Shown piece after piece: positions 36,301-51,300 of a stretch of 64,000 nt of DNA (its first letter is position 1; each line of letters starts with the position of its first letter). The position numbers and the translations under genes were made by a program. The notes under the pieces were generated by a model. It saw nothing but the letters and a program-made list of their open reading frames with translations. It was not told the DNA's origin and did no database searches. Source of the DNA: Enoplolaimus lenunculus (taxonomy: Eukaryota; Nematoda; Enoplea; Enoplida; Thoracostomopsidae); contig JASANG010000302.1 of NCBI GenBank assembly GCA_030248215.1, positions 1-64,000 on the forward strand. Direction: 5' to 3'.

Positions 36301-39300
36301 AGACACACTGATATGCGCCCAGAAATGAAACTAATACATTCCAACTGACTGTTATGTACAAAAAGTATCGGCAAAGAATCGACAATTTTTTTGCAGTGCC
36401 GATGCCAATACTCACGAAAATTGCAGATGATTACCAATGCCAATTAGTCTGCACATCCATAGTAGTATCCTATCTATTTATTAAGCATGGTGTACTAAAG
36501 TTGGAATCGGCATCGGCCAAAAATTCAAAATAAGAATCGGCATCGACAAAAGTTTGGTATCGGCACATCCCTACTACTATGCGCAAAAAGTATCGGCAAA
36601 GAATCGGCAATTTTTTGCACTGTCGATGTCGACGACGGTACTCATAAAAGCGCCGATTCGATACCGATTAATCGGCACATTCCTAATAAAAATTGGCCGA
36701 TTAGATTTAGTGGGTGCCGGTATAAACCGGGGCAAAGCTAGAACACATAAAAATGACTATCAACTTGAGCTATGATATTGATAATAGTATATGGTGGCCA
36801 ACAGTGGAAAAATAAGCAATCTATATACTCCGTAACAAATGGCCTCAGAACCATTAATTCGTCAAAGTGCAAAACTGCTTTCTGTCTCATTACAACAACA
36901 TAGTAGATCATCATAGGCCGACGAGGTGATTTTCGTTGTAAATTTCCGATGAAGCGCCAGCTTTTAAAACTGCTATAAACAACCGAATTTCGGTTTTATA
37001 GATACAAATTTAAAAAACAACACCGACTGAAAGCAATCCAGTACTAGTCAGAATAAGCAGTCTCAATTATGTCGTAGAATTAAGTTTCATGCTCAACAGT
37101 TACTTACACTCAACAGGTTTTGGCAAATGCGGCACGCCGTAAAGCTGTGAATAAACCGCTAGCATATACTGATCGAGTCGAGCAAGGCTTGGAAACGTTG
37201 GATGTTTAGGTTGTTGTACAAAAAAGTGGCCAGCAGTCACTAAACTGGATATGATTGTTTCAGTGCGAGAGCCATCACCGGGAAGATTTAGCTGCAAGCA
37301 TTAAATACCTATATCAAAGAACATAAATCAAGCAATCCCTTTGACTGTTATGTGCAAAAAGTATCGGCAATATATTCGCAGTGATTGTGCTGATATATAC
37401 GTACTCAAGAAAAGTGCCGATTATTACCGATACCAATTAATCGGCACATCCCTAGAAAAGTGTAAACCACATGCAAATATTTACGACACATGTATGACAG
37501 ATTAAACATGTAAAAGTAAGCCAATCAGTTCCATATTTTTAAGTTTTGAAAAACACCCGGCAAGTAAAAATATCGGAGCTGGATATCAAATTTTTGTCGG
37601 ACCCGGATATCCGGCCGCTCCCTGGTTATCATGTAATAGTTCGTAACAGAAGAGCCAATTAGTTGATTTGACAACGATATATTTATTTCTACGAAGAATG
37701 GCCTAAATTTTGATTTTTTTTTCATTTGTTGGCTTACACCAGATATCAGTTCTTGCCGGAAAAAAGCCATTTTATTAAATTCGGAACCGCCACCGCAAAT
37801 ATCAGGTATGTTTATACAGGAAACGTACCGAATTTCGATTTTGCCGAATATCAAACCGGATCCGGGTATGATACGGTAGCACAATCCATAAATCCATTCC
37901 TTGCGTGCATGCAGACCGTTAGTCTAGGCCCTATCACCGGGACCCGGTTCGCGGTCCGGTTCACAAAGGGGAACTTTAATTAGGGGATAAAATTGTGAAC
38001 GACTACATTACAGGTTTTAATGGAAAATCCTATTTCACTAATGCCATAAAATGTTACACTAAACCAAACGATACCTGTACTCTCGACTCCAATAGGGGAG
38101 TATGCGGTGATGAAACAGGCGGCGGCATCAGCGGATCAAGCCTCAAATTTGGAAATCGATCCAGCGGGAAACGCCGACGTATCAAGCGAAGGCATTTATT
38201 GATTGCCTCGCGTGAGTCCGCTTAAATTATTTTACATAAACGGCTTAACGACAAAAAGATGGCGTATCGACAAAGTACGTACATACCAGCGTTCAACCGG
38301 AATTCCTGCAAAAATTCAATTCCTCTTCTTGTTCATGCATTCAAAGATGCAGGAATCGGAATTTTGTCGGTTTTGGGGCAAATTATTTCTAATCATTTAA
38401 AAATTGTAAACTTTGTCCATGAAAACTTGCTATTTCATATGAATGATTTTGTAATTACTTTAGTTTTGTGAATAAACTATTTCTGATGGTTTTCGCAAAA
38501 CTGGCTGATGAAATTGCCTGAAAATTCCTCTATAAGCCATTTTTGACAAGTTTTCCAAAAAGTCCAACAGTAACTCGGTGATGAAAATTATTTCAAATTT
38601 CTGCTCCTGTTCCTGTTCCTCTAAAAAAATTTAATTTATGTTCTTGTTCCGGCAAAATTTAGTTCATGTTGAAACCCTGGTACATACCAGTTTAACAAGT
38701 CGGAATTGATATTACGCGGTGTTAAATATAGTTCTTGTGATTTACGACCGTTTACACAAAGCAGTTAAAAAATAATGTCAAAAAAGTATAAAAATAACTT
38801 TGCATTTTTCGTGCCAATGTTAACTCCGCGTAACTTCCTAAGGAACAAATATATATATCGTGTTTCGGTTTAAGTTTCGCCTTTCTGCCAAAACCATTTT
38901 AAACACCTTTAAATTAATTTTTTCGGCATCACAGAAAGTGGTTACTTCATTTTATTACGGCTGCCGTAAAATCAGAACCGTTAGAACCAGTATTTTCAAT
39001 AAAACTGATTGCTTGGGACCATATTGTGTTTCTTCGCCATAAAATCAGGATACACAAACCTTCAATAGTGCAAATTTTCTTATCAGTAGTAGGCCGGTAA
39101 TGATCTCGAATTAACATTTGGGCTCCGCTCGCTTCTTTGAGCGCTTGAATTGTTCGACCTTTCTGTCCAATTAGCAGTCCACACAAGTCCTTCGGCACCT
39201 TAAACAGTAAAAGAATCGGCATCGGTAAAAATTTTGGTATCGGGACTCGGCACATCCCTAATTTACGTACGTATATCTGTATGTACTTAAAAATTTTAAG

Positions 39301-42300
39301 CGTCTTAATTTGAAATACATTATTCATTTTCAGCGGATATTTCGATAGATCAGACATCGTCGAGATCTGCAATAAATTTTTTCTCCATTTCTGTATGTAT
39401 TTCAGCCTTCGTATATGCACTCGTTGCCGCTCCTTCGTACACGACCGGGAATTCGAAGGCGATATGCCAAGTGAACATCGAAATACGCAATGCACAAGAC
39501 TGTTTCGCTGTTCACAACAAAACAAAGGAAAAACATCAGATAATCCACTACAGTTTATCAATGGTTCCATCAGCATCGAAGTACCAACCTCAAACTCATA
39601 CATCGGCGCGACATCTAGCGTACCAAGTTGATTGTAAACATCATTAAACGGAGACGTCGAGCCAAGCAGTCCGTTAGTGCTCTGAGAACTAGGCCTGGCT
39701 TTGTCGGAATCATTTGACGTCTAAAAGAAATAAACCATTGCGATTAACAATACGACATCCTTGATAAAAACATGACGAATCAGACGTTAGGAATAAGGCT
39801 CACATAAGTACGTACGTAAAACACAAATTCTGTTCTGGTGGTCTCAGAGGTAAAATAAGGACTAAAATTGATTTATATGCGTATTTATGCGTTATCATAT
39901 ACCACGTATCGTTACGAACGTATCAGGGTAAAACCGAAATTCCTGCAAAAATTCAATTCATGTTCCTGTTCCTGCATTTAAAGATGCAGGAACCGGCATT
40001 TTTACGGTTTTGTGTCAAATTAGTAATAATTATTTAAATATATATTGGAAACCTTGTCTTTGAAAAATTATTTCAAACTGAGTGTTTTTGCAAAATGTGA
40101 TGAAACATATAGCTAAAAATTCGTTTAAGCAATTTTTGGCAAGTTTTCTAAAAGTCCAATAGAAATTCGGTGATGAAAACTATTTCAAAATCCGGTTCCT
40201 GCAAAGAAATTCAATTCCAGTTCCTGCTCCTGTTCCGGCAAAATTTAGTTCCTGTTGGAAGCCTAGAACGTATATACATACGTATTCAAATGCGTAATAT
40301 ATGTATATTTACGTCAACAAGTACATAACGTATATGCGTATATATGTATATAAATCAGAGAACCCTTTTCGGTTCCACTTTAATTACGTACGAACATTAT
40401 ATGATGGCCACTAATTGAACCGTTTATGTGATTCGACAATATTGTTTTTTTCTCGATGAACAGGCCAATTCGCCAATTGATGAAAACTATTTTAAAATGT
40501 GGTTCCTACAAAGAAATTCAATTCCTGTTCCTGCTCCTGTTCCGGCAAAATTTAGTTCTTGTTGGAACCCTGGAACGTCTATACATACATACGTATTCAA
40601 ATACGTAATATATATTTACGTCAACAAGTACATAACGTATATGCACATTTTATATATGCGTATGTATATAAATCACAGAACCCTTTTTGGTTCCACTTTA
40701 ATTACGTACGAACATTATATGATGGCCACTAATCGAACCGTTTATATGTGATTCGACAATATTGTTTTTTCTCGATGAACAGGCCAATTCGCCAATATTT
40801 AATAAAATACAAAGTAATATTGAGCAAAGTGAGAGCCAAGGCAAAGCATTAATTATATTTTCCATATAAAATACGTAAGCCCTCACTGTATGCTGCCGAA
40901 ATTTTTTTGCGCAAGTTAGTTAATAAGATGCCTTCTTGTCTGGCTGGTTCGCTTTGAAATTTGGACTGAAAATGCAGATAAAGTATTATATGTGTACACG
41001 GTGGCTGCACGAAATGCAAAATTATTTTCCAAAATTTCCACTTTTTCCAAATATTTCCCAGTTGACCATTACCTAATTTTAAAACTAAACTCTGAAGCAT
41101 AACAATAATGTATATGTATGTTACGCCTTCAAAGTTATAGCTTTAGGGCCCCTGAATCATAACTCCGTTTCTGTTCGATGCCCCACCCGAATGCCAATAT
41201 GACACCCAGGGTGCAACCGGAAATCCGGCTCCGGCATTTTTTCACCTTCCGGTTCCGATTCCGGTAAGTTTTTACCGGAATTAAAAATTCCGGTATTAAA
41301 ATTTGGTCGGTGACAATCGCTGAAAATAAACCATCGAAGGTAGATTTCGCTTCTGTGGATTATGAAAATCTAAAAAACAGCTGATAAAGTGATTTCATTA
41401 ATAATATTGCAAAAAAGAACATTAAAATTATTTTTCGGTGGCATGTATTTTCATTTTCCGGTTCCGGTAATTTTTCTAAAATCCGGTTCCGGTAATTTTT
41501 CTTAAATCCGGTTCCGGTAAATTGTAATTCGGGTTACACCCTGATGACACCGATCATTACAGAATTACGACACCGATAAAATGTCCTAATCGTAGCCTGA
41601 TCCGAAATCCTTGTAAACTGTGCCTAAATTCCGTTTGATTTAGTCACTTGCTCACTAATACATATGCATATATACCAATAATTCCAAGTTCCCAACCTAG
41701 CGCTATATACATATATTTACTATTTACTTACACCGCCCAGAGAATATCGTTTTAAACATGACATGCGCAAACATAAATCTACCTACCATACAGTTTCAAT
41801 AAAATACATGATTATGAAAATTTTCTGTGAGCACTGAGCATACCAAAAAACGTATATATATATATACAACTCTATAAGGTACACACATCATCACATTTGC
41901 TTACCAGCTGCCAGCCAAAAATACTCTGGATGTTTTTGTGTATAATACCTTTACGTTGAAATTTTGCCGGTGCCGATTTCAATTTCAATACACGATGCTT
42001 TAGGAACCATTAGTACCATAAAATACATCGAAGACTGAAAACCCTAACAACCATAAACGGCAGGGTGCAACCAGAATTTTGATTCCGCTTAGTATTCCGA
42101 TTCAAAACGAGTTCCGATTGCACAATCAATCGGAATTATTATATAATTGGCGATTAAGCAGTAGTTACAAAAAAATTTGTGCACATATACACAATACAGT
42201 ACACTTTTGAAACAGGCGGCGTAAAAAATATGCACAACGAATTTTTTAACACCAAACGAAACTTTTCGTTGAACAGAAACTAAATTTTCTTTGCGTTGTG

Positions 42301-45300
42301 TAAAAACAAAAAATACACTTTTTTGAGAACTTACCACCAGACTATTACACTGTTTTCTCGGTGTTAATAAATATGTCAAAGCCAGGAAATTTTTACCAGT
42401 TGCCAGAAAAAAAGCAAATGTATACTACATATACGTAACATTATTCACTGTACAGTTCTGGCATCTTACCAAAACAAGTTTGTGTGTGGTCTAAATATTA
42501 TATATAATCAACACAGAGTATTACGGTTCGACTGCGGCCTCGTCTTTTGCTCTGGGTAGACATTATCACAACAAAACCTAGAAATAAAACGACCAATCGT
42601 TTGTTACGTATCAGGAAAACGAAGCACCGAATTTTATACCGGAACCGGATGTGGCGTACCGGCTACCGAATATTTCCCGTTCTGAGACCGAATAACTTGT
42701 AGAAATCTGCTTTTTAGACGTGGAATTACTAAGTATTTTGCTGCCTGTATTATCGCCGTCAAACTTTATTTCTCACTTAGGAATGGTGGATTAAACACAA
42801 TGGTTGAAAACTTTCACAAAACTATCAACAACTCCAATTAACACATACGTTGCACACATACGTATGGTAATGAAGTTAAGCGGATTATATGCGACCGTCA
42901 GTGCCAATATTAATGCAAACATTACTAGGCGATCATACCTGTAAAAAGCTTATTCACTTAACTTGTGCTCTTTACTACTGAAATAACTTTTGTGCGTTGA
43001 GATCGATAGAATTATTACGGATATTACTTTTCTGTGCAAGTTACACTGTTCAGCTTTCACCCATCAAATAAAATGAATTTTATTTCAGTAAACATTTACG
43101 TACGTTCTTTTGCGCGACCCAATCGCTTTCAACAGTGTTCAATTAACACGGAATATGCGGTTCAGTTACAAAATTCAACATCCAGTTTCGGTCCCGGTAA
43201 ATTAATATCCGGTTGCACACTGTGATCTATCAATAGCCCATACAGGGTGCCACCGGAATTCCTGTTCCGGCATTTTTTTACCTTCTGGTTCCGGTAAATT
43301 TTTAACGGCTAAAAATTCCGGTGTTAAAATTTGGTCGGTGGATTAAGATATTTTACTAAAAAAATGACCATTCGCCGAAAATAAGCCATCGAAGGAAGAT
43401 TTTCTTCTGTGGATTATGAAAATCTAAAATACAGCAGATAAACTGAATGCGAACCTATCTCCAACTAGGTTATTTCACCTATAATATTGCAAAAAAGAAA
43501 ATTGAAATGACTTTTTTGGTGGCATGTAGTTTCATTTTCCCGTTCCGGTTCCGTTTCCGGTAATTTTTTCAAATTCAATTCCGGTTCGGTTAATTTTAAT
43601 TACGACTGCACCCTGCCCATCTAGAATAAGTTATTGATCTTTATAAGTTTGTTTGTCAATCATATTTTCGTTAAGAATAAAATTTTACGGTGGTTTTTTA
43701 GTTCCATATTATAAATTAGCCGGAAATTCTGGGCAAACACAAGAGCTATGACGTACTTTTCAGCGATAAATATACGCGATTCACAATAATTGGACCCATA
43801 CCGGATGTTTTATAAGAGCATATCCGCTCGCTAGGGTGCAAAACGGAACTGGACTATACCGGAATCGGAACAGCAAATTTATACCGGAATCGGAACTACG
43901 CATTTTGTGACTATACGGATAATTTTTATTAGCAAGTATAATATTGATTTGGGGTGTCTGTTGGCCGGCAACAATTCTCAAAAACGCCGCATGAACAAAT
44001 GGGCAATCATTTTGGCTCTGTAAAACTAAACTACAATCAATTATTGATAAGTTAACTCATCGAAAACAATTTAACAAATCAATGATGCACAATTTTTATA
44101 CAACATATCACAACAAGTAGGCGTAAAATTTAAATGTAAAAATTCCTATTCCGATTGATTGTGCAATCGGAATCGGAACTCGTTTTGAATCGGAATTCCC
44201 ATCACCCTGCTCCTCGCACCTTGGTGTAAATTAATCACTCAAGGTGTTATAATTAGCTTTTATTTAATACCTACTAAATAAAAGGCATTCAAAAATCAGA
44301 AAGTACCTAACAATTCTTCGTCCAATGGCCTCCCGCAACGACAATACATTTTCAACACTTTCCTATTCCATAATTCTATGGTTTTGTACTCTAGGTATTA
44401 TCAGGGTGGCAACAAAGGTTTGGATACAGTTTCAGCAAAAATTTGCGATTCGAATTCGGTTGTGAAGGAGCCGAATCCAACAAAAAAGTTCGGCAATATG
44501 TTTTTAATTACACAAATGAACATTACGAGTGTATTGCGAGTGTAGTGTAGTGTTACATGTGCGGGAAATGTTAACAACCTTTGTTCTGGTGAGGATTCAT
44601 TATTGGGGGAAGGGGGCCTACATCCGGCCTCTTCCTTACTCATGCTGCTAATCCCGATGACGACCACCTTTTTTGGGCTTCCTCGCCAAAAATTGACGAC
44701 ATGAAACTCTGAAATCGTTGCATTTCAACCAGGTTGGTAGCAACAGAGTAAATCAGTGTAACAGATTTTGCTTTGCTCTGTTTCTTTTCTACTCTGTTGC
44801 TGCCAACTTGGGCATCACCAACTGCCCTGTTTGAACATTAAATTGGCGAAAAATACATTTTGGCTATATTTGGAGACGTCATAAAAATCATTTGACCAAC
44901 CTTTGCATTTTGGCTCCCCAGTTAGTGGAGGGGGGCTTGCCGCCACTCACTGGCGGTCTAAGGAAACATCAGTTCTGGGCAAACCGCAAATATGTTTTTA
45001 AACTAGCGCATTCCTGTTGCTATGTATGTATAAAATTCAATTTTTCTTCACGTCCATCAAAACCAGAGATGTAATTTTTACAAAATTTCTAATTTTGAAC
45101 CTAGCAAAACAACTAACGATTATATACGTAATTATATAAATAATTAGTTCAGTGTTGCAATGTATTAGAACTAAAACACGTCATTATGTTGATACAAAAA
45201 GACCGTACCTACGCTGAGTTTCTATTTCCAAACTCCTAAGTTTATGCAAATACAAAATATTGCTTTTGCTTGCAAGAGATACCGCGATGCTTTGCTTTTT

Positions 45301-48300
45301 TATCAAAACTTACATCGCTATGGCAGTCGCTACTAGAACTCGGGCTGTCTGAGGAACGGCCACTGGACGAAACACCGCAAGGATTGAGTGTTGTTGCTTT
45401 TCTTCTTCCGCTAACTTCGCATCTTGAACCTGAAAATTTACGTATTATATATACGTAGGTCACCGTGCGCGAAAAGAAGTTCAATTATATTTGTACAAAA
45501 GTGTACCAGTAGAAGTGCGTTGTGTACCTAAATTAAAACCGCCAATGCTACGTACGTATACACAGGGTGAAATCGGAATTCCGATTCCGATTAGAATTCC
45601 GATTCAAAACGAGTTCCGAATCCGATTGCACAATCAATTGGACTCGGAATTTCCATATTCTAATTTCAGGCCTACTTGTTGTGATATGTTGTATAAAAAC
45701 TCTGCATCATTAATCTATTAAATTGTTTTCAATGAGTTAACTTAATAATTGATTGTGGTTTAGTTTTAAAGAGTCAAAAAAGATTGCCAATTTGTTCATG
45801 CGCGTTTTTAAGAATTGTTGCCGGCCAACAGACCCCTAAATCAATAACATACTTGTAAAACAAATTATCCGTAGTCACATAATTTGTTTTTCCGCTTCCG
45901 ATTCCGGTATAAACTTGGTGTTCCGATTCCGATATAGTCCAGTTCCGCTTTGCACAGCTGTTCTACCTTTGCTGAAACATGCTTTTCATTCCAAAAGGAC
46001 ACATGGCCGTAACAGAACTTTGAGTTGGTATAAATGGCCTTTGAACATCCAGAGTTGTTCGCCATTTGTTTTAAATTCGACCAAATCTGATGTACGTACG
46101 TACCAATAGTGTAATACAGTAATATAGGGCTATATTCCAAAGTTTTTGTTACAGTTACGAGTGATTTTGACTGGCTGCTGCTATTCCAATGCCGGAAGTT
46201 GGGTTTTATTGTTTTGTGTTATTAAGGTGACTGAGCATAGATTTCGTGTTTTATTTGCTCGTTTGCGTAAATATTCCCAATATCATAAGTTTCTCAGCTC
46301 AGTAAATAGCTAATACATTCAGCTATACAAACAATTTTTACTGAAACTTTAAACAATATATAATGCAAAAGCATACGGTAACAAAAGCCATATATACACT
46401 TTACTTTTTAATAGAAATGCTAAAATTTAAATTCCAATTCGGACAAAAAATTTGATTGTGATTCCGATTCCGACCAAATCTACTTCCGACTGAAACCCTG
46501 CCGACCATTAAAAGTCTCGGTCAGGTCAATTTTTGGTCATCACCAAAAAATTAAAATTTGCAAAATAAATTATTTAATAGTTTTTATACCCTTTGGTAGA
46601 TTTTGTGTCTTCAGCTTTGTGCTTTTTCACATCTGCTCATAACTATTGGGTAGCTATGAAAACGTTTCACAGCAAAATTTTATTCATCAGGCATCACTTA
46701 ATATAACAATTACAATACAGCCATGCATTTGATGAATCCCCGACTTCAGGTCTCGGATCCAAGCCAACGAGGCTTCAAACCCCGAAACCTTCCAAATATA
46801 GAGGCTTACCGAGACCGAGATTGCCATCCCTGCTGATCGGTAGTGTTTTCCTACTCCTCAGTTAGTAGCTGTAAAAAACACCAAACACATACTTACCAGG
46901 GTGCAACCGGAATTCCGGTTCCGGTTCCGGCATTTTTTCACCTTCCGGTTCCGGTTCCGGTAAATTTTTACCGGATTTAAAAATTCCGGTATTATAATTT
47001 GGCCGTTTTTTAACATTGCTAATTTTTAAGAATCTCTTTGAAAGCCACTTGTACTCCAAATATAAGCCAATGATGGGGGATTTCACTTCAGTCGACGACG
47101 AAAATCTAAAATACAACAAATAAAATAAATACCTATGTTCGACTAAGGTCATTTCAAAAATAATAGAGCAAAAAATAAGAATAAAATGAAATTTTTGGTG
47201 AAATGCATTTTTCACTTTCCGGTTCCGGTAAATTGTAATTCCGGTTGCACCCTGATACTTACGTACCTTTACAATTCCCATTGATAACCATGTTTATAGC
47301 ATTTCTATGATCGCTGACCTAAAACAAAACTTACTGTATATAGTTAAACATCCATAAGTATTATTCACGGTATTTTATGCAATCATATGAACACGATAGT
47401 GTTCATATATATGATTCGCGCATCTCAAGCGCGTATTTTCAGTTTAGTTCGCACGTTGGTGCTCAAGTAATATCAGACCTCTATCGTTTAAATTTTGTAC
47501 ATTGGTATTCTGGTACGTAGGGAATATTTGTGCCGAAGGATTTGGCAAACCAGTGTGGTCTTCAATAGTTACAGTCAAAAAACTCCTTACAGAAAGTGCA
47601 CGAAATTTTTCATTTTGGTTCAACACTTTTTACACGTTAGCTATGTAATTTTACGATTATAACTTTCACCACTTTATAGAGCTTACGGTTGGTTTCGCCC
47701 CAACGGTTGGTTTCACCCCAACAGTCGGTTTCACCCCAACGGTTGGTTTCACCCAACCGGTTGGTTTCACCCCAACGGTTAGTTTTGCCCCAACGGTTGG
47801 TTTTGCCCCAACGGTTAGTTTTGCCCCAATGGTTGGTTTTGCCCCAACGGTTGGTTTTGCCCCAACGGTTGGTTTCACCCCAACGGTTGGTTTCACCCCA
47901 ACAGTCGGTTTCTCCCCAACGGTTGGTTTTGCCCCAACGGTTGGTTTCAGCTCAACGATTGGTTTCACCCCAACGGTTGGCTTCACCCCAACGGATGGTT
48001 TCACCCCAACGGATGGTTTCACCACAACTGTCGGTTCCACCCCAACGGTTGGTTTTACCCCAACGGTTGGTTTCACCCCAACGGTTGGTTTAACCCCAAC
48101 AGTCGGTTTCACCCCAACGGTTGGCTTCACCCCAACGGATGGTTCCACCCCAACGGCTGGTCTCACCCCAACAGTCGGTTTCACCCCAACGGTTGGTTTT
48201 GCCGCAACGATTGGTTTTGCCCCAACGGTTGGTTTTGCCCCAAACGGTTGGTTTCACCCCTACGGTTGGTTTCTCCCGAACGGTTGGTTTCACCCCAACG

Positions 48301-51300
48301 GTTGGTTTCACCCCAACGGTTGGTTTTGCCCCAACGGTTGGTTTTGCCCCAACGATTGGTTTTGCCCCAACGGTTGGTTTCACCCCTACGGTTGGTTTCA
48401 GCTCAACTGTTGGTTTCACCCCAACGGTTGGTTTCACCCCAACGGTTGGTTTTGCCCCAACGGTTGGTTTTACCCCAACGGTTGGTTTCACCCCAACGGT
48501 TGGTTTCACCTCAACGGTTGGCTTCACCCCAACGGTTGGTTTCACCCCAACGGTCGGTTTCACCCCAACGGTTGGTTTTACCCCCACGGTTGGTTTCACC
48601 CCATGATCGGTTTTACCACAACGGTTGGTTTCACCTCAATAGATGGTTTCACCTCAGCGGCTGGCTTCACCCCAACGGTTAGCTTCACCCCAACGGTTGG
48701 TTTCACCCCAACGGTTGGTTTTACCCCCAACGGTGGGCTTCACCCCAAAGGTTCGTTTCACTCCAACGATTGGTTTCACCACAACGGTTGGTTAGACCAC
48801 AACGGTTGGTTTTACCTCACTGGTTGGTTTCACCCCAATGGCTGGTTTCACCCCAACGGTTGGTTTCACCCTAACCGTCGGTTTCACCCCAACGGTTGGT
48901 TTCACCCCAACGGTTCGTTTTACCCCAACGGTTGGTTTCACCCCAGCGATCGGTTTTGCCCCAACGGTTGGTTTCACCTCAACGGTTGGCTTCACCTCAA
49001 CGGTTGGCTGCACCCCAACGGTTGGTTTCACCCCAACGGTCGGTTTCACCCCAACGGTAGGTTTTACCTCAACGGTTAGTTTCACTCCAACAGTTGGTTT
49101 TGCTGCAACGGTTGGTTTCACGTCAATGGTTGGTTTCACCTCAACGGTTGGTTTCACCCCAACGGTTGGTTTCAACCTAACAGTCGGTTTCACCCCAACG
49201 GTTGGTTTCACCCCAACGGTTGGTTTCACCCCAACGATTGGTTTCACCCCAACGATTGGTTTCACCTTAACCATTGGTTTCACCCCAACGGTCGGCTTCA
49301 TCCCAACGGTCGGTTTCACCCCAACGGTTGGTTTCACTCTAACGGTTGGTTTCATCCCAACGATTGATTTCACCCAACGGTTGATTTCACCCCCAACGGT
49401 TGTTTCACCCCAACGATTGGTTTCACCCTAACGGTTGGTTTTACCTCAACGGTTGGTTTTGCCCCAACGGTTCGTTTCACCCCAGGGGTTCGTTTCACCC
49501 CAGCGGTTAATTTCACCCCAGCGGTTAATTTTGTCCCAGAGGTTGGTTTCACCCTAACGACTGGTTTCACCTCAACGGTCGGTTTGAGCCCAAGGGTTGG
49601 TTTCACACAAACGGTTAGCTTCACCGCAACGGACGATGTCACCCCCATGGATTAATGCAGCAGCTTGGTAAAGCGGTTGAAACTAGAAAAAAATGCTCAG
49701 CACTTGAGCAAAAAGGGATATGTTTCATATTCCTATTAAAAGTATGGTAAACTAGATCAGCACATTCGCTTGATGTAACCTGGAAAAGTATTAAGAAACA
49801 ATAGCGGCCAAAATCACGTTAATTGTTAATTTTTCTGAAACATATTGCGGACAGCAAAATTTCTGTAATATTTTTTGTAAGAAACAGATGCTTTTCTTGA
49901 ATGCAAAGCGAAATTATTTCTGAAATGTAGACAGATTTAGCTTGGAATCCATGAATGTATATTGAAGTTCTCTACAAAACGTATTAAATTTACCTATGGC
50001 TTTGTATTACCATAGTTAATTGAATTTCATAAGAGCATTGTGTGGCGACATAATGGCTGTTACAGTAATGCGCATTTCCCACCCGAGTTATTTATCTGTT
50101 TCACTGCATAGTCACGACTATTGAAGCTCACAAATCGCACCGTATTCTGGCAACATCGATTAACTTGCAAAATCAAAGAACGGTATACCTCAGCCATGTC
50201 TCTGCGACCCAACGAATTTCGGAAAATTGCTACCAAATCCTGTCAAAAACTTCAATGTTAGAAATAGATGTGCTGTCCGCAAGATGTTTCAGAAAAATTA
50301 ATAATTGACATGATTTTGGCCGCTATTGTTTCTTAATACTTTTCCAGGTTACATCAAGCGAATGTGCTGATCTAGTTTACCATACTTTTAATAGGAATAT
50401 GAAACATATCCCTTTTTGCTCAAGTGCTGAGCATTTTTTTCTAGTGTATATATACCTTCAACGAAATTCAAAATCGTTTATCTCAACTCGACCGTTTCCA
50501 AAACTCTGGCGCCGTTCGTTTCGTTAAAAATTCACGTTTAGTATAAGTAAACATTTACATTAGTAAAATTTAACACAATTATATTGCTAGAAGCGTAATG
50601 TGTTTCCAAATGAAATGTATATACACACGTATATAACAGGATTGAATTACTTTACAGGAACCAGAACAGGAACCGGAATTTGAAATAACTTTCATTACCG
50701 AATTACTGTTGGACTTTTAAGAAAACCTGCCAAAATATGGTTTCGGTGAATTTTCAGCTACTTAACGCTCACGTTTTGCGAAAACACAACAGAAACTGTT
50801 TATTATCAAAATGAGAGTACTTGGAAAAACACTCATGTCGAAATAACCATTTTTAAACACAAAGTTTTAAATATTTTAATGATTAGGCACCCACAATTTG
50901 CCACAAAACCGTAAACATCCCGGTTCCTGCATCTTTGTATGCAGGAACAAGTACAGGAATTGAATTTTTGCAGCAATTCCGGCCGGAACAGGAATTCCGG
51001 TTGACTAAGTTTAAGATCAATGCGGAAATGCATATATGTTCAAAATAAAACAATCCTTTCCTAAACTCATAAAAGCGAACACATATCTGGATCTGGTCTA
51101 ATATCCATTAAAAACCGATATCCGTACCAGATAAAACCGATATCCGTCTGCCGGAATCCGGATATTCAGGGCAGTGGTCCGAACGTCATAAAACTGCTTT
51201 TTATTACAAATGACCTTTTTTGAATTTAACACCATCTTCCGGTTTCAATTTTGGGCAAGTCGAACTTCAGGTTTTTCTACAGTGAAGAGAAAAGGAATAA

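Noticed and set aside
35621-36415. Frames on both strands sharing SFLGAYQC
   Set aside because: Translations of repeated ATCGGCA-type MITEs in inverted orientation.
37995-38225. Plus-strand frame ending KRRRIKRRHLLIASRESA
   Set aside because: Antisense of the second KH exon of akap-1, which has correct phases and KH-type sequence.
47444-47640. Possible small akap-1 exon (about 43 nt near 47540)
   Set aside because: Length and phase would fit the missing exon, but the donor is weak and the peptide has no support.
47829-49079. Open frame of about 416 codons (PTVGFT / HPNGWF repeats) and its minus-strand counterparts
   Set aside because: Frames are open only because the 18-bp unit lacks stops; overlapping frames on both strands are equally open, and the array lies in an akap-1 intron.
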